NCBI GenBank assembly: GCA_946545765.1
Contig: CAMNNS010000034.1
Coordinates: forward strand, 1-12,688
Direction of reading: 5' to 3'
Length of the DNA stretch: 12,688 bases
Origin: an uncultured Bacteroidales bacterium
GTDB lineage: Bacteria; Bacteroidota; Bacteroidia; Bacteroidales; UBA932
Part shown: piece after piece, positions 1 to 6,670 of the stretch
How the letters are laid out: each line of letters opens with the position of its first letter
How positions within the stretch are numbered: the stretch's first letter is position 1
Notes under the pieces: generated by a model
Told to the model about the DNA's origin: nothing
The model's database searches: none
What the model saw: the letters and a program-made list of their open reading frames with translations, nothing else
Made by a program: the position numbers and the translations under genes

Positions 1-227
1 CTGTAGATTTTTCAAAGACATTACGACTTAATTTGATGAATATAGCAGAGGAAATTACAGGACCATATATGCCTCGTTTTGAGAAGTTAAGAGATGAATA
101 TATTTTGTGTTTTAGTGTAAAGTTTGCTCGTAATAAAAAAATGTTATCGGGTAAAAATATACTTTACGAATTGCTTCTAAAGGTTAAGAGTTCATCTAAG
201 ATAATAATAGATGTAGATCCTAATTAA
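1..227 (+). CDS. priA: Primosomal protein N' (replication restart helicase PriA), C-terminal fragment
   Basis: The reading frame is open from base 3 to the stop at 225-227 and runs off the left edge, so this is the last 74 codons of a longer gene. The end matches the C-terminal domain of PriA: a G-P-x-x-P segment (ITGPYMPRFEKL), a strand-rich stretch with a conserved K before the last helix, and the diagnostic IDVDP terminus (IIIDVDPN). PriA is a superfamily 2 DNA helicase that reloads the replisome at stalled forks. The helicase motifs and zinc-binding region lie outside the window and cannot be judged. A TTG at 33 and an ATG at 36 could suggest a 64-residue gene, but the open frame upstream and the PriA-like end argue against it. 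No terminator is visible after the stop. Confidence 0.82.
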   Translation, partial: VDFSKTLRLNLMNIAEEITGPYMPRFEKLRDEYILCFSVKFARNKKMLSGKNILYELLLKVKSSSKIIIDVDPN

Positions 228-296
228 AGTTTATTCTAATCCTTTTTTCCACCATTATAGTTTATAAATTCAAGGTCTAAAGTTAGTATTGTAAAA

Positions 297-328
297 TTTG
301 CAAATTAGAATAATTCTAAATAAATTTG
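297..328 (+). promoter_or_regulatory. Bacteroidota-type promoter of perR-rbr
   Basis: TTTG at 297-300 (-33 element) and TAAATTTG at 321-328 (-7 element, consensus TAnnTTTG) are separated by 20 bases, close to the 19-base spacing known for Bacteroides promoters. The start of transcription would fall around 333-336, giving a leader of only about 10 bases before the ATG at 346. The spacer holds the PerR-box-like palindrome. This is a pattern match without experimental support. Confidence 0.6.
305..319. promoter_or_regulatory. PerR-box-like operator (7-1-7 palindrome)
   Basis: TTAGAATAATTCTAA is a perfect inverted repeat of 7 bases around one central base. It differs from the Bacillus PerR box (TTATAATNATTATAA) only by one symmetric substitution in each half. 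It lies wholly between the -33 and -7 elements of the promoter, where a bound repressor would block RNA polymerase. The next gene encodes a PerR-like protein, so autoregulation is the natural inference. Confidence 0.65.
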
Positions 329-345
329 CTTAAAATTTTAACGCT

Positions 346-759
346 ATGGAAGAGACAAATCAAATAAAGAAAAAAATACAGGAAAGTGGACTAAAAGCTA
401 CTCCGCAAAGGATTACTATATACAGAATAATGAGAGAGTTAGGTCATGCAAGTGTAGATATGGTTGCCAATAAAATAAAAGAGAATTACCCATCTATGAC
501 ACTTGCTACTGTTTATAATGTTTTAGAATCGTTTGAGACTTCGGGAATTTTATCTAAGAGGCTAAGCCCCGAGAATAAAATGTTTTTTGATATTACAACA
601 TATGACCATGCACATATTTTTGACAGAGAAGGAAAGACTTTTGCAGATCATAATGATCCTGAGCTTGCTAAAATTCTAAAGGATTATATGAAGAGAGTTA
701 ATATTAAAGGTTTTAAACCAGAAAAAATAGAGATTCAAATAATAGGTACCTACATATAA
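346..759 (+). CDS. perR: PerR-like peroxide-sensing repressor, Fur family, without structural zinc cysteines
   Basis: This 137-residue Fur-family regulator has the winged-helix DNA-binding domain at about residues 1-83, with TPQR at 19-22 and recognition helix TLATVYNVLESF at 52-63. A short dimerisation domain follows. H34, D82, H88, H90 and D101 line up, with a constant offset of 3, with H37, D85, H91, H93 and D104, the Fe/Mn regulatory site of Bacillus subtilis PerR. H34 and H88 correspond to the two histidines oxidised by peroxide. The protein has no cysteine at all, so both CxxC pairs that hold the structural zinc in most Fur proteins are missing. It starts 17 bases after the -7 element and is followed 56 bases later by rubrerythrin, a classic PerR target. 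Expected role: metal-dependent repression of peroxide defence in the cytoplasm. PerR rather than Fur, Zur or Mur is inferred from the site residues, the operator and the neighbour. Confidence 0.85.
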   Translation: MEETNQIKKKIQESGLKATPQRITIYRIMRELGHASVDMVANKIKENYPSMTLATVYNVLESFETSGILSKRLSPENKMFFDITTYDHAHIFDREGKTFADHNDPELAKILKDYMKRVNIKGFKPEKIEIQIIGTYI

Positions 760-815
760 TAGTTATAAAGTTAGTGCCGATAATATTTATACAAACAATT
801 AACATATGTAAGATT

Positions 816-1391
816 ATGAAAAAATTAAAAGGTACAAAAACAGAAAAAAATCTACTTATAGCTTTTGCGGGCGAGAGTCAGGCAAGAAGTAGATATGTGT
901 TTTTTGCAAGTGTTGCAAAGAAAGAGGGATATGAGCAGATAAGTGCTATTTTTACAGAAACTGCAGAAAATGAGAAAGAACACGCAAAGAAATTTTTTAA
1001 ATTTTTAGAGGGTGGAATGGTTGAGATAAAAGCCTCTTATCCAGCAGGTGTTATAGGAACTACAGCGGAGAATTTAAAAGCAGCGGCAGATGGAGAAAAA
1101 GACGAGTGGACAAAGGATTATCCAAAATTTGCACAAATCGCTGAGAAAGAAGGATTCAAAGAGATAGCAGAGTGTTTTACCGAGATAGCTGAGGTTGAGG
1201 AACAACACGAGAAAAGGTATCGCAAACTTTTAAAAAATATCAAAGAGGGAAAAGTATTTGAAAAAGACGAGGTTGTAGAGTGGAAATGTCGCAATTGTGG
1301 TTATGTGCATAAAGGGAAGAAAGCCCCTAAAAAGTGTCCTGCTTGCCAACACCCTCAGGCATATTTCCAAATAAAAGAAGAGAACTATTAA
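816..1391 (+). CDS. rbr: Rubrerythrin (NADH peroxidase terminal component)
   Basis: This 191-residue protein is full length for classical rubrerythrin. The N-terminal ferritin-like four-helix domain carries the di-iron ligands: E20 (in GES), E53 and H56 (ENEKEH), E94 and E97 (GEKDEW), and E128-x-x-H131. The C-terminal rubredoxin domain binds one Fe with C158-x-x-C161 and C174-x-x-C177. Rubrerythrin reduces hydrogen peroxide to water in the cytoplasm of anaerobes, using electrons from NADH through a reductase or rubredoxin. The ATG at 816 is chosen because it gives the family's usual MKKLKGTKTEKNL start; a GTG at 774 would add 14 unrelated residues. No separate promoter is visible in the 56-base gap after perR, so the two are probably cotranscribed and under PerR control. 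A strong terminator follows. Confidence 0.96.
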   Translation: MKKLKGTKTEKNLLIAFAGESQARSRYVFFASVAKKEGYEQISAIFTETAENEKEHAKKFFKFLEGGMVEIKASYPAGVIGTTAENLKAAADGEKDEWTKDYPKFAQIAEKEGFKEIAECFTEIAEVEEQHEKRYRKLLKNIKEGKVFEKDEVVEWKCRNCGYVHKGKKAPKKCPACQHPQAYFQIKEENY

Positions 1392-1400
1392 TATTTTTTA

Positions 1401-1426
1401 TGCAACTTGCTAATCAAGAGGTTGCA
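1401..1426 (+). other. Small hairpin between rbr and its terminator
   Basis: TGCAAC (1401-1406) can pair with GTTGCA (1421-1426), and the interior CTTG/CAAG can add pairs with a bulge. It is not followed directly by a T-run, so it is unlikely to terminate on its own. It could protect the 3' end of the transcript. Support is weak. Confidence 0.25.
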
Positions 1427-1452
1427 GTCCGATTTTATTTAAGAGAATAAGT

Positions 1453-1493
1453 GGAGAGCAATAGATTAAAAATTGTTGCTCTCCTATATTTTT
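1453..1493 (+). terminator. Rho-independent terminator of the perR-rbr transcript
   Basis: GGAGAGCAA (1453-1461) pairs perfectly with TTGCTCTCC (1476-1484), a 9-bp GC-containing stem that can extend inward through a G-T wobble. It is followed by TATATTTTT. It lies 62 bases after the rubrerythrin stop and separates this unit from the next gene, whose -7 element starts at 1497. Confidence 0.8.
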
Positions 1494-1504
1494 GTATAAA
1501 TTTG
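1476..1504 (+). promoter_or_regulatory. Candidate promoter of the Gate-domain gene
   Basis: TAAATTTG at 1497-1504 fits the TAnnTTTG -7 element. A TTG at 1476-1478 (18-base spacer) or at 1473-1475 (21-base spacer) could serve as the -33 element. The promoter overlaps the second arm of the preceding terminator stem. The start codon at 1534 lies 29 bases past the -7 element. Confidence 0.45.
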
Positions 1505-1533
1505 TGCGGTTTTACAGATGTCACAATTAGAAT

Positions 1534-2505
1534 ATGAAAAATGAAAACGTTAATCCATCTCAATTACCTGTTAAAGAGAGGATTATTAAGGCTATACACG
1601 AAATATTACCAAGTGCAAGGCAAACCGCTATATGGGTGATTAAAATAACTTGTATTGTTTCTACTTTAATTTTCTTATTAAGATACTTTAACATATTACC
1701 TTATATTTCAGAGGCTTTACAACCAGTGATGAATTTTATGGGGCTACCCGGGGAGGCATCATTAGCTTATGTGGCGGGCTATTTTGTTAATATCTATTCT
1801 ACTATTGCCGCCGCAGAGACACTTAACTTATCGGCGAGGAGTGTTACTATTTTAGCAGTCTTGGTTATGTGTTCGCATAATATGATAGTAGAAACAGCAG
1901 TCCAGAAAAAAATAGGTTCTTCTGCACTAAGGATAGTGTTAATCAGAACATTATCGGGAGTGGTATTAGCATTTTTGCTCAATATGATATTACCTCAACA
2001 GCAGGAGAATACGCAGCAGATTGTTCAGGTTGCAAACCCACCTTTTTGGGAAATGTTTAAAGAATGGATATTCTCTCTATTATTATTGTGCCTTAAAATG
2101 TTGGTCTTAATATATCTTCTATCTATAATACAACAAGTTATAAACGAATTTGGGATAATAAAAAAGATCTCAAAGGTTATGAAGTGGCCTTTAAAGATTT
2201 TTGGATTACCCGAGAAAACCTCTTTTTTGTGGATAATTGCCAATACTTTAGGACTCGCATACGGGGCGGCAGTTATGTTTCAGGAGAAAGAAAAAGGGAA
2301 TCTTACACAAAAGCAAATCCAATTGTTAAATTCACATATAAGTATATCGCACAGTAATTTAGAAGATCTTATGTTATTTGTCTCGATAGGGGGAGTTTGG
2401 TGGATTATTCTAATTACGAGGTGGGTTGGCTCTATTGTTTTGGTTTGGGAGGAGCGACTTGAATTTTGGTTGAGGGATAGATATAAATTACAACAAGGAA
2501 AGTGA
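1534..2505 (+). CDS. Gate-domain (nucleoside-recognition) inner-membrane protein
   Basis: This 323-residue integral membrane protein has about seven to eight hydrophobic segments, at roughly 31-52, 75-97, 103-120, 133-153, 176-200, 230-249 and 278-305 (the last may be two). The halves look like repeats of one unit. Each has a G-L-P segment (70-72 and 224-226) followed by a hydrophobic helix with an N (N87, N237) and a later S-H motif (SHNMIVET at 114-121, SHSNLEDL at 272-279). This pattern fits the Gate/nucleoside-recognition family, which includes SpoIIM A/B-like proteins and the pore of FeoB. The substrate is not known and the 'nucleoside' label comes only from family naming. The gene stands between two redox units but has its own candidate promoter, so a role in stress defence is not implied. 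Confidence 0.75.
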   Translation: MKNENVNPSQLPVKERIIKAIHEILPSARQTAIWVIKITCIVSTLIFLLRYFNILPYISEALQPVMNFMGLPGEASLAYVAGYFVNIYSTIAAAETLNLSARSVTILAVLVMCSHNMIVETAVQKKIGSSALRIVLIRTLSGVVLAFLLNMILPQQQENTQQIVQVANPPFWEMFKEWIFSLLLLCLKMLVLIYLLSIIQQVINEFGIIKKISKVMKWPLKIFGLPEKTSFLWIIANTLGLAYGAAVMFQEKEKGNLTQKQIQLLNSHISISHSNLEDLMLFVSIGGVWWIILITRWVGSIVLVWEERLEFWLRDRYKLQQGK

Positions 2506-2551
2506 TAGAATTTTATTATATTTGTCCGATTATATTGCCATAAAGAGTTTT

Positions 2552-2559
2552 TATTTTTG
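2552..2559 (+). promoter_or_regulatory. Candidate -7 element of the trxB operon
   Basis: TATTTTTG fits TAnnTTTG and would place the transcription start near 2565, about 60 bases before the trxB ATG and right at the 16-bp palindrome. No -33 TTTG at the ideal distance is evident: TTTG at 2521-2524 is 27 bases away and TTG at 2535-2537 is 14. A second match, TATATTTG at 2517-2524, also lacks a good partner. The exact promoter is uncertain. Confidence 0.35.
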
Positions 2560-2567
2560 TGTAACAG

Positions 2568-2583
2568 TCTTATCGCGATAAGA
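2568..2583. promoter_or_regulatory. 16-bp perfect palindrome in the trxB leader
   Basis: TCTTATCGCGATAAGA is its own reverse complement, so it has no loop and fits a dimeric protein-binding site better than an RNA hairpin. It lies just after a candidate -7 element and 42 bases before the trxB ATG. Its core TTATCGCGAT occurs twice more in the window, both times inside genes (8643-8652 and 11511-11520 on the opposite strand), so it may be a dispersed motif rather than an operator. Confidence 0.5.
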
Positions 2584-2625
2584 TAGTTGTATAAAATGGC
2601 ATTATTTGCTTATAATAAATTTGTT

Positions 2626-3552
2626 ATGGAGAGAATAAAGTGTTTAATAGTGGGAAGCGGTCCGGCAGGTTATACTGCCGCCATATATGCTGCAAGGGCA
2701 AATCTTAGTCCTGTTATTATTAGTGGCATGGAGTTAGGTGGACAATTAACAACAACTACAGTAGTTGAGAATTTTCCCGGTTTTCCCGATGGGATAGATG
2801 GAACTCAATTGGTTGAACAAATGAAGAATCAAGCTTTAAGATTAGGGGTAGAGATTAGAAGCGGTGTTGTAACCAAGACAGATTTTTCTGGTCTAAAGAA
2901 AATACTTACAATAGACAATAAAGAAGAGATAGAGGCAGATGCGGTAATTATTGCAACAGGGGCAAGTGCAAAATATCTGAATATACCAGGGGAACAACAA
3001 TATAGAGGAAGTGGTGTCTCTGCTTGTGCTACTTGTGATGGATTTTTTTACAGAAAACAAGATGTTGCAGTAATAGGTGGGGGGGATACAGCTTGTGAGG
3101 AGGCAGTTTATCTATCGGGATTATGTAATAAGGTTTATATGATTGTTAGGAGGGATGTTATGAGAGCTTCCAAAGCTATGCAAGAGAGAGTGCAAAAAAG
3201 AGAGAATATTAAAATACTTTGGGAGACATTACCGGTAGAGATAGTGGGAGATGAAGGGGGTGTAAATGGCATAAAGGTTGCAGATAAAAAAGATGGTGCC
3301 GAGAGGGTAATTCCTGTTTTTGGTGTATTCCTTGCCGTTGGTCATCATCCCAATTCTGAAGTCTTTAAGCCATGGATAGAGACAAATCAAGAAGGATATA
3401 TACTTACAAAAGAGGGTTCTCCTTTAACTAATGTTGCTGGAGTTTTTGCTGCAGGTGATGTAGCAGATATTCATTATAAGCAAGCAATTACAGCCGCTGC
3501 TGCAGGTTGTAAGGCAGCAATAGAGGCAGACCGCTATTTACAAAGTTTATAA
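2626..3552 (+). CDS. trxB: Thioredoxin reductase (NADPH)
   Basis: This 308-residue cytoplasmic flavoenzyme transfers electrons from NADPH through FAD and a redox-active disulfide to thioredoxin. The FAD-binding GSGPAG is at 10-15, the active-site CATC at 134-137 followed by D138, the NADPH-binding GGGDTA at 151-156, and the second FAD motif GVFAAGDVAD lies near the C-terminus. The ATG at 2626 gives the normal length and the usual short lead into the FAD motif (MERIKCLIVGSGPAG). Upstream in-frame starts (TTG 2587, ATG 2596) would add a non-conserved stretch. It is the first gene of the probable trxB-bamD-rpoZ-recN-nagB operon, and the next gene starts 9 bases after the stop. The 120 bases upstream hold only the candidate promoter elements and the palindrome. 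Confidence 0.97.
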   Translation: MERIKCLIVGSGPAGYTAAIYAARANLSPVIISGMELGGQLTTTTVVENFPGFPDGIDGTQLVEQMKNQALRLGVEIRSGVVTKTDFSGLKKILTIDNKEEIEADAVIIATGASAKYLNIPGEQQYRGSGVSACATCDGFFYRKQDVAVIGGGDTACEEAVYLSGLCNKVYMIVRRDVMRASKAMQERVQKRENIKILWETLPVEIVGDEGGVNGIKVADKKDGAERVIPVFGVFLAVGHHPNSEVFKPWIETNQEGYILTKEGSPLTNVAGVFAAGDVADIHYKQAITAAAAGCKAAIEADRYLQSL

Positions 3553-3561
3553 TTGTTAGAA

Positions 3562-4683
3562 ATGAAGAAATTTAGGTTATTTATTATTGCTACTTTCGCT
3601 TTAGTGTTTTTGTTTACAGGTTGTAAAACATACTTTGATTCTCTTTTGGAGAGTACAGATACTCAAATGAAGATGAAAGCTGGTATAGATTATTATAACA
3701 GAGGTAAATACAGAAAGTCTTTAGATGTTTTTGAGAGTATGATTTTGGCAACTCAAGGGACAAATCAAGAAGATAGTGTTCAGTACTATCACGCAATGAG
3801 CAATTATAGATATGGAGATTATATAAATGCTGAGGCAAACTTTTCTAAGTTTTTAGAAGTTTTTCCAAGAAGTGAGTTTTCTGAAGAGGCAAAATTTTTA
3901 AGGATAAAATGTCTATACGAATCTACATATAGGTGGGAATTAGATCAGGTCCCTACTCAAAAAGCTGTGGCAGCCCTTTCGGAATTTATGTATGATAATC
4001 CTAATAGCCAATATTATCCAATATGTAAGGCTATGTTAGATGAATTTAATGAAAGATTAGACAGAAAAAATTACGAGGCAGCCAAGTTGTATTATGATAT
4101 GGAAGATTACCAAGCCTCTCATTCCGCTTTTAAAACAGTACTAAAGGAGAATTCTAATAATCAATATAGAGAGCAGATATTATATTATACAGCATTATCT
4201 TCTTATAGATTTGCACAAAATAGTATAAAGGAGAAACAGAAAGAAAGATATATGTCCTATATAGATGATTATTACAACTTTGTAGGAGAGTTTCCCAATT
4301 CTCCCGACAGAAAATCTTTAGATGGATATTTTATTAGAGCTCAGAAATTTGTAGGGTTAAAAGTTGGTTTGGATTCAGCCCAATTAGCTGCTGCCCAAGA
4401 AATTGCAGCATCCGAAAATAGAGGAGTACTAAATACAGATGGGGTAAAAAATGATAGAAGAGGTATAAAAAAAGCAATATCTTCTGCAAAGAGAGCTGTG
4501 CAAGAAGCAGAAAACAAGAATGAAATAGCTAAGAATATAGATAAAGAGAAAATTACCTATTCTAAATCTGAGGAGAGAAAAATAAGAAAAGAGGCTAAAG
4601 CTGAGGCAAAAAGGATATACAAAGAGAGAAAAGCAATAGAGAAAGCTTTAAAACGGGCAGAAAAAAGGTCAAAAAATAAGTAA
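3562..4683 (+). CDS. bamD: Outer-membrane assembly lipoprotein BamD with a long basic C-terminal tail
   Basis: This 373-residue lipoprotein begins with a type II signal peptide ending in FTGC, lipidated at C21. Residues 35-250 form tetratricopeptide-like helical repeats (for example YYNRGKYRKSLDVFESM and NYRYGDYINAEANFSKFL, with FPRSEF and FPNSPD turns), as in BamD/YfiO. BamD sits on the inner face of the outer membrane and works with BamA to insert beta-barrel proteins. The family core is about 250-290 residues; here residues about 300-373 add a Lys/Glu/Arg-rich, probably helical tail with no known domain. The ATG at 3562 is preferred over the TTG at 3553 because it puts the lysines at the start of the signal peptide. 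It is followed 24 bases later by rpoZ, the common Bacteroidota order. Confidence 0.9.
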   Translation: MKKFRLFIIATFALVFLFTGCKTYFDSLLESTDTQMKMKAGIDYYNRGKYRKSLDVFESMILATQGTNQEDSVQYYHAMSNYRYGDYINAEANFSKFLEVFPRSEFSEEAKFLRIKCLYESTYRWELDQVPTQKAVAALSEFMYDNPNSQYYPICKAMLDEFNERLDRKNYEAAKLYYDMEDYQASHSAFKTVLKENSNNQYREQILYYTALSSYRFAQNSIKEKQKERYMSYIDDYYNFVGEFPNSPDRKSLDGYFIRAQKFVGLKVGLDSAQLAAAQEIAASENRGVLNTDGVKNDRRGIKKAISSAKRAVQEAENKNEIAKNIDKEKITYSKSEERKIRKEAKAEAKRIYKERKAIEKALKRAEKRSKNK

Positions 4684-4707
4684 ACAATAAGATAAATTTT
4701 TTAGAAA

Positions 4708-5034
4708 ATGGAAGATAAAAATCAAGTTAAAGTTTCTGATGACACAATAACAAGAGATGTTATAAAATTGTCTGAGCCAACAGGTAATATTTATGAGTCT
4801 GTTGTTATTATGTCTAAGCGTTCAAATCAAATTGCTGCAGACTTGAAAAAGGAATTGTCAGACAAACTTAATGAATTCTCTAATAACAGTTTGGTTGATA
4901 CATTAGAAGAAACATTTGAAAATAGAGAGCAAATTGAGATTTCTCGCTATTATGAAAAATTACCAAAGCCAACTCTAACAGCAATAAAAGAGTTTCAAAA
5001 CGGTGAGATTTATTGGAGAAAGATAGAATCTTAA
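4708..5034 (+). CDS. rpoZ: RNA polymerase omega subunit, Bacteroidota type
   Basis: This small acidic protein of 108 residues has the omega signature TGNIYESVVIMSKRSNQI at 25-42: an N-x-Y-E turn followed by a helix with K37-R38. This is the part of omega/RPB6 that clamps the beta' C-terminus. Similarity outside the motif is low, as usual for the Bacteroidota RpoZ-like family. The position directly after bamD and before recN supports the call strongly. It would stabilise assembly of RNA polymerase in the cytoplasm. The stop lies 6 bases before the recN start, so translation of the two is probably coupled. Confidence 0.85.
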   Translation: MEDKNQVKVSDDTITRDVIKLSEPTGNIYESVVIMSKRSNQIAADLKKELSDKLNEFSNNSLVDTLEETFENREQIEISRYYEKLPKPTLTAIKEFQNGEIYWRKIES

Positions 5035-5040
5035 TCTTTT

Positions 5041-6654
5041 GTGTTTAAAAGGTTATTCATACAAAATTATGCTCTTATAGAGAGTTTAGACATCGTTTTT
5101 CCCGAGGGATTGATAATTATCACAGGTGAGACAGGTGCCGGTAAATCTATTTTACTTGGTGCCGTTTCTCTTTTACTTGGGGCAAAGTGCGATTCATCTG
5201 TCTTTAAAGATTCTTCAAAAAATTGTGTAGTAGAGGGGGAGTTTGAAACCGATAATGGAGAAATTTTACTAAGGAGGGTAATAAGTCCTGCAGGCCGTTC
5301 TCGTTGTTTTTGTAATGATGAACCCGTATCGGCAAGTTATCTATCGGAAATATCCTCTTCTCTAATAGATATTCACGAGCAACATAAACATCTTTTATTA
5401 AGCAAAAAAGATTTTCAGTTAGAGGTATTAGATACCTATTGTTCTAACTATAAATTATTAGAGAATTATCAAGACTTTTACGAGAAAAATTTACAATTGA
5501 ATAGAGAGTTAGAGCAATTAGAAAAAACTGCACAAGAGAATGAAAAAGAGAGAGAATATATTGAATTTCAACTAAACAAATTAACGGAGGCTAATCTCAA
5601 AGAGGGAGAAGAGGAGGAGTTAGAGAATATTCAAAAAAGATTGGCTAATGGGGAGCAGATTAGAGAGAGTTATTTAACTGCACTACAACTGTTAAATAAT
5701 GAAGAAAATTCTTTGATTCAGATATTTAAACAAGTAGAACAAAATATCTCAAAAACTTTAGATTTTATCCCCGAAGCTCAATTATTAGTAAAAAGGGTAG
5801 AGAGTTGCAGAATAGAGAGTAAAGATATTATAGATGAGATAGAAAAGTATTCTAATTCTGTAGAATCTAATCCCCAATTGTTAAGTGAGATAGACAATAG
5901 ACTCTCCGTCATTTATTCCCTAAAAAAACGCTTTAATTGTGAAACAGTACAAGAGTTATTGAAAATACAAAAAGAGTTATCGGGAAAGATAAATGACAAT
6001 GAGAATAATATAGAGAAAATATCATCTTTAAAGAGGTCTATAAAAGAGAATCAAGAGAGTTTGGAAAATGCAGCAAATGCTCTTAGTAACAGTAGAATAG
6101 TGGGGGCTAAAAAGTTGGAACAAACTTTACAGGAGCAGATACAAAATCTCGAGATGCCAAATGCAGTATTCTCTATCTCTTTAAATAAATTAACATCTCT
6201 TTCCCCTTCGGGAATAGATGACCTACAATTTATGTTTGCCGCTAATAAAGGGAACAAACAAGTAGAAATACAGAAAGTTGCAAGTGGTGGTGAATTGTCT
6301 CGCGTTATGTTATGTATAAAAAAAATAATGGGGGAACATAAAGGGATGCCAACTATGATTTTTGATGAAATAGATATTGGCGTATCGGGAAAAATAGCAG
6401 ATAAAATGGGAAATTTATTAGATCTGATGGGAAAGAGAACACAGATATTTGCAATAACACATTTACCACAAGTTGCTTCAAAAGGTAAGAATCATATTCT
6501 TGTCTATAAAGATGTAGAAGAGAGTGATACAAAGACAAAAATCAAATTTATAAAAGGCTCCGACAGAGTGTTGGAGATAGCGAGATTGCTTAGTGGTGAA
6601 CAGACAACAAATGAGGCAATAGCAAATGCAAAAGTTCTATTAGAAGAAAAATAA
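5041..6654 (+). CDS. recN: DNA repair ATPase RecN
   Basis: This 537-residue SMC-like protein is close to the usual RecN length (about 550). The N-terminal FIQNYALIESLDI and Walker A GETGAGKS at 29-36 open the ATPase head. Long Glu/Lys/Gln-rich coiled-coil arms span about 150-370. The C-terminal half of the head has the ABC signature ASGGELSR at 414-421 and Walker B MIFDEIDIGVSG at 439-450, with D442 and E443. RecN holds broken DNA ends together during recombinational repair in the cytoplasm. Translation begins at a GTG (5041), the only start that keeps the conserved N-terminus; no in-frame ATG lies between it and the rpoZ stop. The next gene begins 16 bases after its stop. All ATPase motifs are intact. 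Confidence 0.96.
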   Translation: MFKRLFIQNYALIESLDIVFPEGLIIITGETGAGKSILLGAVSLLLGAKCDSSVFKDSSKNCVVEGEFETDNGEILLRRVISPAGRSRCFCNDEPVSASYLSEISSSLIDIHEQHKHLLLSKKDFQLEVLDTYCSNYKLLENYQDFYEKNLQLNRELEQLEKTAQENEKEREYIEFQLNKLTEANLKEGEEEELENIQKRLANGEQIRESYLTALQLLNNEENSLIQIFKQVEQNISKTLDFIPEAQLLVKRVESCRIESKDIIDEIEKYSNSVESNPQLLSEIDNRLSVIYSLKKRFNCETVQELLKIQKELSGKINDNENNIEKISSLKRSIKENQESLENAANALSNSRIVGAKKLEQTLQEQIQNLEMPNAVFSISLNKLTSLSPSGIDDLQFMFAANKGNKQVEIQKVASGGELSRVMLCIKKIMGEHKGMPTMIFDEIDIGVSGKIADKMGNLLDLMGKRTQIFAITHLPQVASKGKNHILVYKDVEESDTKTKIKFIKGSDRVLEIARLLSGEQTTNEAIANAKVLLEEK

Positions 6655-6670
6655 CAAACTATATTAAACT

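Noticed and set aside
33..227. Stand-alone 64-residue gene starting with TTG at 33
   Set aside because: The frame is open to the window edge and the sequence ends like PriA (IDVDP), so it is the tail of a longer gene.
774..815. GTG start at 774 for rubrerythrin
   Set aside because: It would add 14 residues not found in the family; the ATG at 816 gives the standard N-terminus.
1527..1533. TTAGAAT half-site just before the Gate-domain gene
   Set aside because: A single half-site without its partner is not enough to propose regulation by PerR.
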